Part shown: one piece after another, positions 6,351-11,613 of the stretch
Numbering within the stretch: the first letter of the stretch is position 1
How the letters are laid out: every line of letters starts with the position of its first letter
NCBI GenBank assembly: GCA_023245975.1
Contig: JAHFJF010000016.1
Location: 1-11,613, forward strand
DNA from: an archaeon
GTDB taxonomy: Archaea > Nanobdellota > Nanobdellia > SCGC-AAA011-G17 > GW2011-AR17
Direction of reading: 5' to 3'
DNA length: 11,613 nucleotides
Notes under the pieces: model-generated
What the model was told of the DNA's origin: nothing
The model's input: only the letters and a program-made list of their open reading frames with translations
Databases searched by the model: none
Translations under genes and position numbers: made by a program

Positions 6351-6761
6351 TTATACTCTCCTTCCCCTCTTTCCACCTTTTTGCTTTGACCTGTCATGTG
6401 GAACAGTTGTGATATCCTCGATAATTCCAATCCTTAATCCAGCCCTTGATAATGCCCTTATGGCAGCTTGTGCCCCGGGGCCTGCATTTGATGGACCCTG
6501 ATGACCACCAGGGGCCCTTACCCTAATATGCAAAGCATTCAGCCCCTTCTCCTTAGCTTCTTCTGCTGCCTTCTTTGCGGCTGCCATTGCAGCAGTTGGA
6601 GAAGATTCCAACCTGTGTGCCTTGACAACCATTCCGCCAGATGCCCTAGAAATTGTCTCAGAACCAGTTATATCAGTTATATGGATTATAGTATTATTAT
6701 ATGAACTGTATATATGGGCTATCCCCCATCTCAATTTCTCGTTGTATTGTGGCCTTTCCAT
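6351..6761 (-). CDS. rps11: 30S ribosomal protein uS11
   Basis: A 136-residue uS11, a platform protein of the small subunit. Family features are [19 protein letters not shown] (residues 12-30) and [21 protein letters not shown] (about 35-55). The C-terminal [25 protein letters not shown] is followed by a short basic tail ending GKRGRRV. The start overlaps the uS4 stop codon by one nucleotide (TAATG), with GGAGAT upstream as Shine-Dalgarno. Length and position after uS4 are normal for archaea. Confidence 0.97.
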   Translation of the reverse strand: MERPQYNEKLRWGIAHIYSSYNNTIIHITDITGSETISRASGGMVVKAHRLESSPTAAMAAAKKAAEEAKEKGLNALHIRVRAPGGHQGPSNAGPGAQAAIRALSRAGLRIGIIEDITTVPHDRSKQKGGKRGRRV

Positions 6762-7345
6762 TATTCCACTATCTCCTTTATTTCTTCAGTCTCTTCTTCC
6801 TCTTTCTTTAAATCCTTCTTTTCTTCTTTCTGTTTAGATTGCCTCTCTGGATGTTCTGGATCTGCAAGTGATGATTTCAAGTCAAATTCTATTGTATTTT
6901 CTTCATTCAAATTAACTAGATAAGAGGGAACATCAACCATCTTGCCATTAATCAATATGTGGCCATGAACGACAAACTGCCTTGACTGGCTCATTGTCCT
7001 TGCCAGGCCTTTCTTTACTAAAATAGTCTGAAGCCTTCTGTCCAATAGATTTTGTAATTTAAGCTCCAAAACTTTTTCTAATTTTGAGTTTTGTGGCAGC
7101 AAGCTTAATTTCTCAAGTTTCTTTATGAAAAGCTCTTTTTCTATTTCAGCCTGCTTGTCTGTCCTGCTAATAAGATCTTTTGTTTGCATCTTGAACTGCT
7201 TAAGCATACTGTCATGACGCCAAACTTCTTTCTTGTTTTTCAAGCCATATTCGTCTACTATCTTATTTTCCCTGTCTATTCTCTCTTTCTGCCATGGATG
7301 GCCTGGCGTTGTATATTTTCTCCTATGCTTTCTTGGATCGCCCAT
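6761..7345 (-). CDS. rps4: 30S ribosomal protein uS4
   Basis: A 194-residue archaeal uS4, a primary 16S rRNA-binding protein. It starts [18 protein letters not shown], the archaeal form without the bacterial zinc-binding cysteines. The S4 RNA-binding domain runs from about [20 protein letters not shown] (residue 101) through [23 protein letters not shown]. The last roughly 35 residues are an unusually charged tail of alternating lysine and glutamate runs. In E. coli S4 represses its own operon by binding the mRNA leader ahead of the S13 gene. Here too uS4 is second in an operon that begins with uS13 and has a structured leader. The gene starts 1 nt after the uS13 stop. Confidence 0.97.
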   Translation of the reverse strand: MGDPRKHRRKYTTPGHPWQKERIDRENKIVDEYGLKNKKEVWRHDSMLKQFKMQTKDLISRTDKQAEIEKELFIKKLEKLSLLPQNSKLEKVLELKLQNLLDRRLQTILVKKGLARTMSQSRQFVVHGHILINGKMVDVPSYLVNLNEENTIEFDLKSSLADPEHPERQSKQKEEKKDLKKEEEETEEIKEIVE

Positions 7346-7346
7346 T

Positions 7347-7850
7347 TTACTTCTTCTCCGCCTTCTTCTCGGCAGGCTTTGCTGCGCTCCTTACTACACC
7401 TGGTCCTTTGCCCTTGCCTTTCCTGAAGTGTGATCTTGTTTTCTGGCCTCTCACAGGCTGGCCCATCGAATGCCTAACTCCCTTGTAAGTCTTTATCTTC
7501 TTCATCTTCTTAATATCAAATTCAACTGCAAGCTTCAAATCAGAAGTAAGAAGGTGCAAATCTTCTCCTGTTTCAGAAGCCCTTCTCCTATTGAATAGCC
7601 AAGATGGAATTCCATATTTTTCTGGATGCCTTACTGCGCCATCTATCTTTTGAACTTCCTCATCTGAGAGTGTCCCAACCTTTCTGTATATATCCAGTTC
7701 CAATACCTTGCATAAGGCATTTGCCATGCTGAATCCAACACCAGTAATTTTCCTTAAAGAACTAAGAATCTTCTTGTCACCTGGAATGTCGGCATCTAAT
7801 AGCCTAACTAGCTGCTTCATTTCTTGTTTTTGATTTTTTTCTTCAGCCAT
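7347..7850 (-). CDS. rps13: 30S ribosomal protein uS13
   Basis: A 167-residue uS13, a head protein contacting tRNA and the intersubunit bridge. Visible landmarks are [30 protein letters not shown] near the start (helix-two-turns-helix region), [13 protein letters not shown], and a C-terminal [29 protein letters not shown] lysine/alanine-rich tail follows. The frame is open to an in-frame ATG at 7898, which would add 16 residues. The family start is at MAEEKNQKQ (7850); the extra codons lie within an RNA structure that precedes the gene. No Shine-Dalgarno is seen before 7850, only CACAAAAATG. It is the first gene of the nine-gene operon. Confidence 0.95.
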   Translation of the reverse strand: MAEEKNQKQEMKQLVRLLDADIPGDKKILSSLRKITGVGFSMANALCKVLELDIYRKVGTLSDEEVQKIDGAVRHPEKYGIPSWLFNRRRASETGEDLHLLTSDLKLAVEFDIKKMKKIKTYKGVRHSMGQPVRGQKTRSHFRKGKGKGPGVVRSAAKPAEKKAEKK

Positions 7851-7854
7851 TTTT

Positions 7855-7915
7855 GTGTAAACAGTCTTAGCTTCCTGCTCTTTGCAGGTCCCCGGCATTT
7901 ACCGAGGGTCTACAC
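7855..7915 (-). promoter_or_regulatory. Structured mRNA leader of the uS13 operon (three-way junction)
   Basis: Read as minus-strand RNA, 7908-7915 (GUGUAGAC) pairs with 7855-7862 (GUUUACAC) over 8 bp, one being G-U. Inside are two hairpins. One is CCUCGG/CCGGGG, 7902-7907 with 7890-7895, loop UAAAUG, one U-G pair. The other is CCUGC/GCAGG, 7884-7888 with 7874-7878, loop AAAGA. An 11-nt single-stranded junction AAGCUAAGACU precedes the closing 3' strand. That strand ends 4 nt before the uS13 ATG, so folding could control ribosome access. A separate hairpin (7915-7931) stands just upstream. I do not recognise a known riboswitch class. Autoregulation by an operon-encoded ribosomal protein is the most natural guess. 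Confidence 0.5.
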
Positions 7916-7931
7916 CAAGAATTTATCTTGG
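7915..7931 (-). promoter_or_regulatory. Hairpin near the 5' end of the uS13 leader
   Basis: CCAAGA and TCTTGG form a perfect 6-bp stem with a 5-nt loop (TAAAT on the minus strand), starting about 5 nt after the predicted transcription start. It abuts the three-way junction and shares one base with it, so the two could stack. Confidence 0.45.
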
Positions 7932-7959
7932 GTAATTCCTATTCGGATTTGGCTTCTTC

Positions 7960-7967
7960 TATATAAA
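7960..7967 (-). promoter_or_regulatory. TATA box of the uS13-rpoN operon
   Basis: TTTATATA on the minus strand, preceded by BRE-like AAAAAGC, predicts a start near 7937. This leaves an approximately 87-nt leader before the uS13 ATG, unlike the leaderless units elsewhere in the window. Confidence 0.6.
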
Positions 7968-7984
7968 GCTTTTTGTTTCTGATA

Positions 7985-8173
7985 CTAATTAGAATACTTC
8001 CTCTTAGAAATCACCTGCTTTCTTGCTAATTCTTGAACACGCTTAATTCTCTCCCTGCGCTGATTTTCTTCTTCAAGTTTTTTCCATTTCTGAAGCTGCA
8101 CTTGATTCCATTCTTGTTCAACAGCCTGCGATGCCTTTAATGGCTTCCTTCTTAGAAAATCAAACAATCCCAT
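7985..8173 (-). CDS. Small charged helical protein, function unknown
   Basis: I do not recognise this 62-residue protein. It starts MGLFDFLRRKPLKASQ, a short amphipathic head with Phe and Arg. It continues as a single predicted charged helix rich in Gln, Glu, Lys and Arg (about residues 18-55, including WKKLEEENQRRERIKRVQELARKQ). There are no cysteines and no membrane segment. The GLFDFLRR opening resembles membrane-surface amphipathic helices in some small proteins, but this is only a resemblance. A TATA box at 8196-8203 is spaced for leaderless initiation at 8173, which supports it as a real gene. It ends just before the uS13 operon promoter and is divergent from the zinc-ribbon gene. Confidence 0.65.
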   Translation of the reverse strand: MGLFDFLRRKPLKASQAVEQEWNQVQLQKWKKLEEENQRRERIKRVQELARKQVISKRKYSN

Positions 8174-8195
8174 TTTATTTAATAAATACCTTGAC

Positions 8196-8203
8196 TTTTT
8201 ATA
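8196..8203 (-). promoter_or_regulatory. TATA box of the small gene at 8173
   Basis: TATAAAAA on the minus strand is centred about 27 nt before the ATG at 8173. It supports this 62-codon frame as a genuine leaderless gene. Confidence 0.55.
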
Positions 8204-8218
8204 TTTTTGCCTATTAGC

Positions 8219-8226
8219 TTTAAATA
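8219..8226 (+). promoter_or_regulatory. TATA box of the zinc-ribbon gene
   Basis: TTTAAATA after TTAGC is centred about 27 nt before the ATG at 8250. It is back-to-back with the promoter of the small leftward gene. Confidence 0.6.
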
Positions 8227-8249
8227 TTTAGGACTATTCTAATTTAATT

Positions 8250-8462
8250 ATGGAAAAGCATTGCCCTGTTTGTAGTTCAGGCAATACCGAAGAGCTAGCA
8301 ATTAAAAAATCTAAATTCCTTATCTGCAATGAATGCGGCTATGATGAGAGCGAAGAAATATTAGAAGTATATCCAGAGCAGAAAACCTCACAAAAAGGCA
8401 AGTTAAAGCACTCCCCTTACAAAAGAGGCGGCTCTCAAAGAACAATTAAAAAAGCTAAGTGA
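8250..8462 (+). CDS. Small zinc-ribbon protein, function unknown
   Basis: A 70-residue protein with one zinc ribbon. CPVC (Cys5, Cys8) and CNEC (Cys27, Cys30) are separated by 18 residues and followed by GYDESEEI. The rest is hydrophilic and basic, ending with SPYKRGGSQRTIKKAK, a tail suited to nucleic-acid or ribosome contact. The specific role is not known; general single zinc ribbons like this occur in many archaeal small proteins. The leaderless TATA spacing supports the start. It is tail-to-tail with the DUF655 gene and overlaps it by 8 bp. Its final lysine codons supply the T-tract on the other strand. Confidence 0.75.
   Translation: MEKHCPVCSSGNTEELAIKKSKFLICNECGYDESEEILEVYPEQKTSQKGKLKHSPYKRGGSQRTIKKAK
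8448..8453 (-). terminator. T-tract terminator of the eL21-rpoF-DUF655 operon
   Basis: Six T on the minus strand start one base after the DUF655 stop codon (8455-8457). The tract is encoded opposite Lys codons of the zinc-ribbon gene. Confidence 0.4.
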
Positions 8463-9006
8463 ACAATTTATACTTATCTTCTTCGTTCATCTCAGCCAGT
8501 ATTCTTTTCAATATAGATTTCTCAGGGCTTGGCAATAATTTAACTCTATTTCTTATATCATCAAAATTCTCAAATGGCTTCTCATTCCTTTTCTCTATTA
8601 TTTCCCACATATGTTTCTTTCCTATGCCAGGCAATAGTTCTAGCTGATGCATCCTTGTGCTTATCGCTCCAGACTTATTGAAGAAATCGATATACTTCTG
8701 TTGATTCTTATCTATCATATCCTTTAGTATAAATTCTAGTTCTCCCCTCGCTGTCTGTGTCAGTTTGCTTAATGGTATTCTTCCCAATACATGGTGTATT
8801 TTGTCTCTTTTTGCCTCGCCGATGTAAACTTCCTCTCCAGACTGGAGTCCAACATCCTTTCTTGGCACAAGCTCCAATATTGCAAAACTCACTTTGCCTA
8901 TTGCTTGCACAACTGCAGTCTTTCTATGCATCGGCCGATTGTCAAATGGATAGCCATTAGGAAGAAAATCCAGAACTATTGCATAATCATCTTTTCCCAT
9001 CATCAT
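8455..9006 (-). CDS. DUF655 family protein with helix-hairpin-helix domain
   Basis: A protein of 183 residues from the preferred ATG at 9006. The N-terminal part (KDDYAIVLDFLPNGYPFDNRPMHRKTAVVQAIGKVSFAILELVPR) is a beta-rich, OB-like region and contains GEEVYIGEAKRDKIHHVLGRI. The C-terminal part holds a helix-hairpin-helix (LELLPGIGKKHMWEIIEKR) of the kind that binds nucleic acid, then FENFDDIRNRVKLLPSP. This matches archaeal DUF655 (COG1491), a predicted RNA-binding protein that usually follows rpoF. Its function is unestablished; genome context points to rRNA or translation. A GTG at 9015 is in frame, but AGGTG upstream spaces well as Shine-Dalgarno for ATG 9006. The ksgA gene often found next is not here. 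Confidence 0.88.
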   Translation of the reverse strand: MMMGKDDYAIVLDFLPNGYPFDNRPMHRKTAVVQAIGKVSFAILELVPRKDVGLQSGEEVYIGEAKRDKIHHVLGRIPLSKLTQTARGELEFILKDMIDKNQQKYIDFFNKSGAISTRMHQLELLPGIGKKHMWEIIEKRNEKPFENFDDIRNRVKLLPSPEKSILKRILAEMNEEDKYKLFT

Positions 9007-9015
9007 TTTGCACAC

Positions 9016-9348
9016 CTAAAGCAGGCTGAGAATTTTCTTAAGGTCTTCGTCCTTTACTGTAATTGCTTCGCCGCTAAGGAGCAGCTTTAGGCTGTCCATG
9101 TCTTTCGGTGAGATGTCGATGATTTTCGCGATATGCCTTTCTTTCAGCCTTGGAACATTCAACTCTTCAATTTTTTTCTTAAGAGACTCTACTTCCTTGT
9201 GCTTCTTTGTAGAAAATGAATTCAAGTATTCTTTTGTCTTGTTAGCCCTGAAGCTAAGATCCTTGTCTCTCTTCTCTATAATTTCCAGCTTGTCCCTCAA
9301 TTCAGTAAGTGTAAGTGGCCTTTCCTCCAATACTTTCATGTCTGCCAT
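9016..9348 (-). CDS. rpoF: DNA-directed RNA polymerase subunit Rpo4 (RpoF/Rpb4)
   Basis: A 110-residue Rpo4, which forms with Rpo7 the stalk of archaeal RNA polymerase that binds emerging RNA. Features are the short N-terminal strand (MKVLEERPLTLTELRDKL), a long helical hairpin (residues 20-65), and a C-terminal HRDC-like helical domain. The last contains RLKERHIAKIIDISPKDMDSLKLLLSG followed by VKDEDLKKILSLL. It begins 2 nt after the eL21 stop; the eL21 Arg-Arg codons (AGGAGG) double as a strong Shine-Dalgarno. The eL21-rpoF-DUF655 order is the conserved archaeal arrangement and strongly supports the call for this fast-evolving subunit. Confidence 0.93.
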   Translation of the reverse strand: MADMKVLEERPLTLTELRDKLEIIEKRDKDLSFRANKTKEYLNSFSTKKHKEVESLKKKIEELNVPRLKERHIAKIIDISPKDMDSLKLLLSGEAITVKDEDLKKILSLL

Positions 9349-9350
9349 CT

Positions 9351-9641
9351 TTATTTCCTCCTGAGATGCACTGGATGCACCAAAATTTCCTTTACAAGAG
9401 AACCGTCTGTGATATGAACCTTATAGCATGCGCCTTGAGTTCCCATTACGATGCCAGTCTTTCCTTGGAATCTTGGGAAGAACATGCCTTTCTGGATAGC
9501 AGGCTCAGGCACAAATGTAACTGAATCACCAATATTGAATTTTTGGAAATAGTTCCTTATGCTAACCTTTCCCCTTTCCCGCACATTTTTCTTTAGCTTA
9601 TACCTAGTTTTCCTTCTGAATCCGCCTATTCTTTGTGCCAT
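9351..9641 (-). CDS. rpl21e: 50S ribosomal protein eL21
   Basis: A 96-residue eL21, found in archaea and eukaryotes only. It has the N-terminal GGFRRKTRYKLKKNVRERGKVSIRNY and the SH3-like core (FNIGDSVTFVPEPAIQKGMFFPRFQGKTGIV). It ends YKVHITDGSLVKEILVHPVHLRR. The start is supported by AAGGAG located 8 nt before the ATG, one of the clearest Shine-Dalgarno sequences in the window. With the TATA box at 9683-9690 it implies a leader of about 20 nt. It heads the operon with rpoF and the DUF655 gene. Confidence 0.96.
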   Translation of the reverse strand: MAQRIGGFRRKTRYKLKKNVRERGKVSIRNYFQKFNIGDSVTFVPEPAIQKGMFFPRFQGKTGIVMGTQGACYKVHITDGSLVKEILVHPVHLRRK

Positions 9642-9682
9642 TTTTCTAACTCCTTAAATTTATGTGGAAAAGCTTGAGCATC

Positions 9683-9690
9683 TTTATAAA
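9683..9690 (-). promoter_or_regulatory. TATA box of the eL21 operon
   Basis: TTTATAAA, preceded by AAAAGC on the minus strand, predicts a start near 9660. This leaves about 20 nt of leader that includes the AAGGAG ribosome-binding site. Confidence 0.6.
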
Positions 9691-9706
9691 GCTTTTGCTG
9701 ATGGGA

Positions 9707-9979
9707 TTATAGGTGGCCTAATTTCTTAAATAAGCCTTGCTGGGCCTTGCCAAAGGCAAAGAATAAGTTTTTGTCTTTCCCTTCTGATTCCGTCAATGTG
9801 GCATTCAAAAGCAGACGCATTCTCACTGTACTGTCATCTTTTATTATCTCAAATTTCTCTATCTTGCCTTTCTCACCAATTTGCTTCGACATCATACTCG
9901 CCATGCGGCTTAATACAGAAATCCTTGCAGGGTCTTCTTTTTCCAGACCCTCAATCTGAATCCCTTCCTTTGTTTCCAT
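9707..9979 (-). CDS. Conserved-looking 90-residue protein, function unknown
   Basis: I do not recognise this protein. It has no membrane segment, signal peptide or cysteine. An acidic start (METKEGIQIEGLEKEDPARIS) leads into a helix with several methionines (VLSRMASMMSKQIGEKG). A beta-rich part follows (KIEKFEIIKDDSTVRMRLLLNATLTESEG), then a short end (NLFFAFGKAQQGLFKKLGHL). The pattern of strand-forming segments suggests a compact alpha/beta fold. It is immediately upstream of, and co-oriented with, the eL21 operon, though that operon has its own TATA box. A TATA box at 10002-10009 is spaced for leaderless initiation at 9979. A link to translation is suggested only by position. Confidence 0.7.
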   Translation of the reverse strand: METKEGIQIEGLEKEDPARISVLSRMASMMSKQIGEKGKIEKFEIIKDDSTVRMRLLLNATLTESEGKDKNLFFAFGKAQQGLFKKLGHL

Positions 9980-10001
9980 CGCCCTTTTTAATTTATACTC
10001 T

Positions 10002-10009
10002 CTTAAATA
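10002..10009 (-). promoter_or_regulatory. TATA box of the 90-residue gene
   Basis: TATTTAAG on the minus strand is centred about 27 nt before the ATG at 9979. A second TATAAAT (9991-9997 region) is too close to that ATG to serve it. Confidence 0.5.
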
Positions 10010-10033
10010 TGTTTCCTAAGACTAATGGAAAGA

Positions 10034-10041
10034 TATTAAAA
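10034..10041 (+). promoter_or_regulatory. TATA box of the secreted Cys-rich protein gene
   Basis: TATTAAAA is centred about 27 nt before the ATG at 10065 but only about 18 nt before the ATG at 10056. It therefore supports the start at MKRGLKLILL. Confidence 0.5.
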
Positions 10042-10064
10042 GAATAATTCCCATTATGCACTAT

Positions 10065-11345
10065 ATGAAAAGAGGCTTGAAATTAATTTTGCTAATCCTC
10101 ATAATATCTACCATACCACAATTATCATCTGCTGCATGCACAGATTCTGACGGGGGAGATATAAGGACAAAGCTTGGAATAGCTTCTAACGAATCAGTGA
10201 CGATTGCAGATACTTGCGAAAGTATAAGGACAGTTAATGAGGCTGTTTGCGATGATGGATCTGCAATAGAGCTATTAGCCCAAGAATGCCCTGTTGAAAC
10301 AAGATGCTATAATGGACGATGTCTTTATTTTGAAAATGCACCCTGCGAAGATACAGATGGCGGTATTGAATATTCTGAATATGGAATAGTAACTTACAAT
10401 GATGACACAATACTTAGAGACATGTGCGACCCTGATTCAGCCCTTTTGACAGAATTCTATTGCCAAGGAGGAATACCTTGGTCTGTAAAGTATGTCTGTG
10501 ATAGCCTAAGATGCAGCAATGGCGCTTGCGTAGACAACGAGGAAGATTTAGGCGCTGAAATACCACCAGACGAAGCTGGTTTTCCATGTAATGCTGACAA
10601 TATTTTTTGGACAGACGGCTATAACCATAATATTGAAGAATCTGGAATTGGATTGCCAGTGTATGGTTTTGTGTCAGGGGATGGATGTGATGGAGCTTAT
10701 TTTCATTTAAATGTAATTGATGCAAGTGATGATTCATTAGTTGAGGATTTAGGCGAATTAAATTTTGGTTTTGATGGAGATTCTTTATATTGGTATAACA
10801 TAAGCTCATGGGTGCCTTCTTCTGAAGGTAAATATTACTTGAAGGCTACAGTCTATGGGGCAGGTTATTCGTATGAGATAGATAATTCTGACAACCCGAT
10901 TGTTGTAAGCGGTGATTGCGAACCAAATCCATTGCCTGAAGGACTTGAATGCGGCAACGACCCAATCACAGGGGAGCCATTAACGCCAGGAAATGATTTT
11001 GACTGCGATGGTGTTGATGACTGCCGTGACCAATGGCTTTACAATTATGGGGGAGAAGTTGATCCTTTAGATGGAATTCCTCTTGGCATGTCTGGTTGCC
11101 TTGGTTTCTGGGATTGCACAAATGCACAATGGAGCCAGTGCATGAAAAATTCTGAAGGGAGATTAACAAGAACCCGAGACATAACACGATGCACATTGCC
11201 TTCTGGAAGCTCGTGCCCTATAGCACCATCAAATGAAAAATCCTGCCTGAAAGAACAGCCATTCCCGGTGTTTGGCTGGCTTAATTCCCTCACGGTAATT
11301 TTTATGCTGATGGGATATTATCTAGTCCGGAAAAAAAACCTATAA
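10065..11345 (+). CDS. Secreted, C-terminally anchored Cys-rich surface protein
   Basis: A 426-residue exported protein. A Sec signal peptide (residues 1-23, MKRGLKLILLILIISTIPQL then SSA) precedes two tandem Cys-rich repeats. Repeat one begins C25-TDSDGG with cysteines at 51, 62, 75, 81 and 86. Repeat two begins C94-EDTDGG with cysteines at 121, 133, 145, 150 and 155. A beta-rich Ig-like region (about 175-282) follows, then an Asp-rich DFDCDGVDDC stretch (311-320) that could bind calcium. Next is a thrombospondin-type-1-like segment (WDCTNAQWSQC, 349-359, then RTRDITRC and further Cys at 384 and 394). The end is PFPVFGW, one hydrophobic helix and RKK, giving the outline of a membrane anchor or sorting signal. 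It is probably a cell-surface adhesin or structural protein; no enzyme motif is seen. An ATG at 10056 is in frame. Confidence 0.75.
   Translation: MKRGLKLILLILIISTIPQLSSAACTDSDGGDIRTKLGIASNESVTIADTCESIRTVNEAVCDDGSAIELLAQECPVETRCYNGRCLYFENAPCEDTDGGIEYSEYGIVTYNDDTILRDMCDPDSALLTEFYCQGGIPWSVKYVCDSLRCSNGACVDNEEDLGAEIPPDEAGFPCNADNIFWTDGYNHNIEESGIGLPVYGFVSGDGCDGAYFHLNVIDASDDSLVEDLGELNFGFDGDSLYWYNISSWVPSSEGKYYLKATVYGAGYSYEIDNSDNPIVVSGDCEPNPLPEGLECGNDPITGEPLTPGNDFDCDGVDDCRDQWLYNYGGEVDPLDGIPLGMSGCLGFWDCTNAQWSQCMKNSEGRLTRTRDITRCTLPSGSSCPIAPSNEKSCLKEQPFPVFGWLNSLTVIFMLMGYYLVRKKNL
11331..11338 (-). terminator. T-tract terminator of the elp3 gene
   Basis: Eight T on the minus strand begin 2 nt after the elp3 stop codon (11340-11342). 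They lie opposite the Lys-Lys codons at the end of the surface-protein gene. Confidence 0.45.
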
Positions 11346-11613
11346 AAATTTTGACATGTAAACGCCATCCCTGATATATCCCAACTTTTTGTAATATTCC
11401 TTTGCGCCAATGCCAGAAATAACAAGCATTTTCTTTACATCAAATTCTTCTGCCGATATTTTTTCTGCAAATGCCATAAGCATCTTGCCTATTCCGCGAT
11501 GCTGCATTTGCATGCTCGTAGGAATATTGCCTATGCCGACACTTTCTGAATATACATGCAACTCCCTTATTCCAGCACTTCTTGCTGTTATTTCTGGCCT
11601 GTACGGCTTGAAT
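11340..11613 (-). CDS. elp3: Elp3-type tRNA U34 carboxymethyltransferase, C-terminal part
   Basis: Only the last 90 or so codons are present; the gene continues beyond the right edge. The reading frame stays open to the edge (…FKPYRPEITARSAGIRELHVYSE), so no start lies in the window. The sequence matches the C-terminal acetyltransferase (GNAT) domain of Elp3. QHRGIGKMLM is the acetyl-CoA-binding motif A, followed by AEKISAEEFDVKKMLVISGIG and the family's ending AKEYYKKLGYIRDGVYMSKFL. Elp3 couples this domain to an upstream radical SAM domain to make the carboxymethyl group at C5 of wobble uridine in tRNA; archaeal Elp3 can act without other Elongator subunits. It overlaps the surface-protein gene by 6 bp, tail to tail. 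Confidence 0.88.
   Translation of the reverse strand, partial: FKPYRPEITARSAGIRELHVYSESVGIGNIPTSMQMQHRGIGKMLMAFAEKISAEEFDVKKMLVISGIGAKEYYKKLGYIRDGVYMSKFL

Noticed and set aside
6350..6430. 27-residue extension of Rpo3 and, similarly, 17 residues before Rpo10 (4247-4297)
   Set aside because: Both are read-through of the frame into the upstream ribosomal protein gene. The family N termini and Shine-Dalgarno positions fit the internal starts at 6349 and 4246.
7184..7488. Several overlapping plus-strand hydrophobic frames opposite uS4 and uS13
   Set aside because: The apparent membrane-like sequence is the reverse complement of Lys/Arg/Glu-rich ribosomal codons and has no supporting signals.
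7855..7915. Three-way junction interpreted as a tRNA, SRP RNA or cyclic-di-GMP riboswitch
   Set aside because: There is no anticodon or T arm for a tRNA. Short stretches such as GGGGAC, GCAAAG and CUAAG resemble parts of other RNAs, but the helices do not match those families.
10414..10809. 131-codon minus-strand frame inside the surface-protein gene
   Set aside because: It is a shadow frame opposite a clearly coding sequence. Its product is a low-complexity His/Asn/Leu-rich string with no motif, and no promoter precedes it.
1..11613. CRISPR arrays, insertion sequences, toxin-antitoxin or defence modules
   Set aside because: No regularly spaced direct repeats, terminal inverted repeats, transposase motifs or defence-type domains were seen on either strand; the window is core informational genes plus a few accessory genes.

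Overview
The window looks like chromosome from a small-genome archaeon with modest GC. It carries archaeal/eukaryotic-type ribosomal proteins (eL18, eL21), archaeal RNA polymerase subunits Rpo3, Rpo4 and Rpo10, an RNase P Rpp21/Rpr2 subunit, archaeal Elp3 and an archaeal type IV prepilin peptidase. Most transcription units start with a TATA box about 27 nt before the start codon, the arrangement of leaderless archaeal mRNAs. The Cys-rich secreted protein with C-x-D-[ST]-D-G-G repeats recalls DPANN archaea (Woesearchaeota/Pacearchaeota type). That placement is an inference from gene style; no search was run.

Layout. 1-21 is the possible start of a leftward gene cut by the window edge. 126-3114 runs rightward: prepilin peptidase, a PAC2-family proteasome-assembly-type protein and a radical SAM protein. 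A leftward SEC59-type lipid kinase (3076-3657) follows, then the RNase P subunit (3739-4062, rightward). 4049-7850 is a compact leftward translation/transcription operon, in transcription order uS13, uS4, uS11, rpoD, tRNA-Leu(GAG), eL18, uL13, uS9, rpoN. This is the classical archaeal order. It is preceded by a TATA box and an approximately 87-nt leader that can fold into a three-way junction ending 4 nt before the uS13 start codon. Upstream lie a small leftward orphan gene (7985-8173) and a small rightward zinc-ribbon gene (8250-8462). A second leftward informational operon (8455-9641) is eL21, rpoF, DUF655 protein. A 90-residue orphan (9707-9979, leftward) and a large secreted, membrane-anchored protein (10065-11345, rightward) are divergent. 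The window ends inside the 3' part of an elp3 gene (leftward, from 11340).

How it works together. The two central operons supply ribosomal proteins, three RNA polymerase subunits and a leucine tRNA. RNase P (3739) would process the 5' end of that tRNA, and Elp3 modifies wobble uridines of other tRNAs. Inside the operons, genes are separated by 0-8 nt or overlap, often with Shine-Dalgarno-like sequences inside the previous gene. First genes of units have promoters spaced for leaderless transcripts. The exceptions are uS13, with its long structured leader, and eL21, with a short leader and a clear Shine-Dalgarno. Gene density is very high: no stretch over 300 bases lacks a gene, and four convergent pairs overlap by 6-39 bp.

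No defence island, CRISPR array, insertion sequence or other mobile element is visible. The best candidate for something undescribed is the structured uS13 leader. The second is the architecture of the secreted Cys-rich protein.
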